Origin: Pseudomonadota bacterium
GTDB taxonomy: Bacteria > Pseudomonadota > Alphaproteobacteria > Caulobacterales > Aquidulcibacteraceae
Direction: 5' to 3'
Assembly (NCBI GenBank): GCA_023461135.1
Contig: JAEWNX010000334.1
Span: forward strand, 1-6,035
DNA length: 6,035 nucleotides
Numbering within the stretch: the first letter of the stretch is position 1; every line of letters begins with the position of its first letter. Shown here in pieces: positions 5,669 to 6,035 of this stretch. The notes beneath the pieces were generated by a model, which saw only the letters and a program-made list of their open reading frames with translations, did no database searches and was not told the origin of the DNA. Made by a program: the position numbers and the translations under genes.

Positions 5669-6035
5669 TCACGCGCCCGCCTCGGACATTTGCGCGGCAA
5701 GCACAGCGTCGATCGCATCGATCGCCTGACTCACTTGCGCTTCGTCGATGATCAGCGGGGGCGCCAGGCGCAACACATTGTCGCCGGCCACGCCAACCAG
5801 CACTTTGCGCTCGCGCAGCTTGCCTTGAATTTGCTTCGGATCGATCTTCAGCTTGAGCCCGCGCAACATGCCCTTGCCGCGCGTTTCAACCACGAGATCG
5901 GGATGGCGATCCTTCACGCCTTCCAGCGCTTGGCCGAGAAAGTTGGCGATCTTGTTCACGCGTTCGAGGAATTCGGGCTTCGACAATTCATCGTAGCACG
6001 CATTGCCGACCGCCATCGCCAGCGGGTTGCCGCCG
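5669..6035 (-). CDS. argD: Acetylornithine aminotransferase, C-terminal part (5' end outside window)
   Basis: The last 121 codons of a class III PLP-dependent aminotransferase; the frame enters from the right edge of the window, so the start and the PLP-binding lysine are not visible. The visible part begins with GGNPLA, the motif after the cofactor lysine in ArgD. It continues with ETRGKGMLRGLKL and NVLRLAPPLIID, typical of the C-terminal domain of acetylornithine/succinyldiaminopimelate aminotransferases. The enzyme makes N-acetylornithine from N-acetylglutamate semialdehyde using glutamate. The neighbouring argF supports ArgD over other class III aminotransferases such as ornithine or GABA aminotransferase. 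The internal ATG at 6014-6016 is not a start, because conserved sequence continues upstream. The stop TGA is at 5669-5671. Confidence 0.92.
   Translation of the reverse strand, partial: GGNPLAMAVGNACYDELSKPEFLERVNKIANFLGQALEGVKDRHPDLVVETRGKGMLRGLKLKIDPKQIQGKLRERKVLVGVAGDNVLRLAPPLIIDEAQVSQAIDAIDAVLAAQMSEAGA

Noticed and set aside
5599..5718. A 40-codon N-terminal extension of argF
   Set aside because: It overlaps the end of argD, is Arg- and Pro-rich, and has no counterpart in the family. The ATG at 5598 gives the normal N-terminus.
1..6035. A mobile element, phage island, CRISPR array or defence system
   Set aside because: All coding space is filled by recognisable core genes or gene families, with no transposase, integrase, direct-repeat array or tRNA-like boundary seen.

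Overview
The window is a high-GC, densely packed bacterial chromosomal segment that reads as ordinary core genome of an alphaproteobacterium. Three things point there: an HWE-type sensor histidine kinase, the long tandem (about 335 aa) dCTP deaminase, and the block apaG / cupin / hslO / argF / argD. Promoter-like motifs of the GCTANAWC type fit Caulobacterales (Caulobacter or Hyphomonadaceae relatives), but the genus cannot be fixed from this sequence. I see no mobile element, CRISPR array, tRNA, rRNA, phage gene or obviously transferred DNA.

Layout from left to right. Bases 3-815 (+) hold the 3' part of a membrane sensor histidine kinase (DUF4118-like membrane segments plus HWE kinase core) that enters from outside the window. 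It runs convergently into a leftward pair: dCTP deaminase (1712-2719) followed by an exported TraB/GumN-family protein (816-1703). A 61-bp divergent intergenic region (2720-2780) separates dcd from a rightward pair, apaG (2781-3176) and a small cupin-fold protein (3178-3720). That pair converges on hslO (Hsp33, 3717-4625), the last gene of a leftward argD-argF-hslO cluster; argD is cut by the right edge.

Functionally, argD and argF give two steps of arginine biosynthesis, and the redox-controlled chaperone Hsp33 is placed behind them. dcd feeds dUTP/dTTP synthesis and is probably translated together with the TraB/GumN protein. ApaG and the cupin are almost certainly co-translated (1-nt gap); their biochemical link is unknown.

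No new multigene system is evident. The most interesting signals are small. The divergent dcd/apaG region carries two mirror-image GCTAGAA elements placed so that both transcripts would start at or 1 nt before the start codon. Both convergent junctions have abutting or overlapping stop codons with no room for terminators. A perfect 8-bp hairpin lies between argD and argF. The histidine kinase lacks the histidine that names its family and the usual glycine-rich G1 segment.
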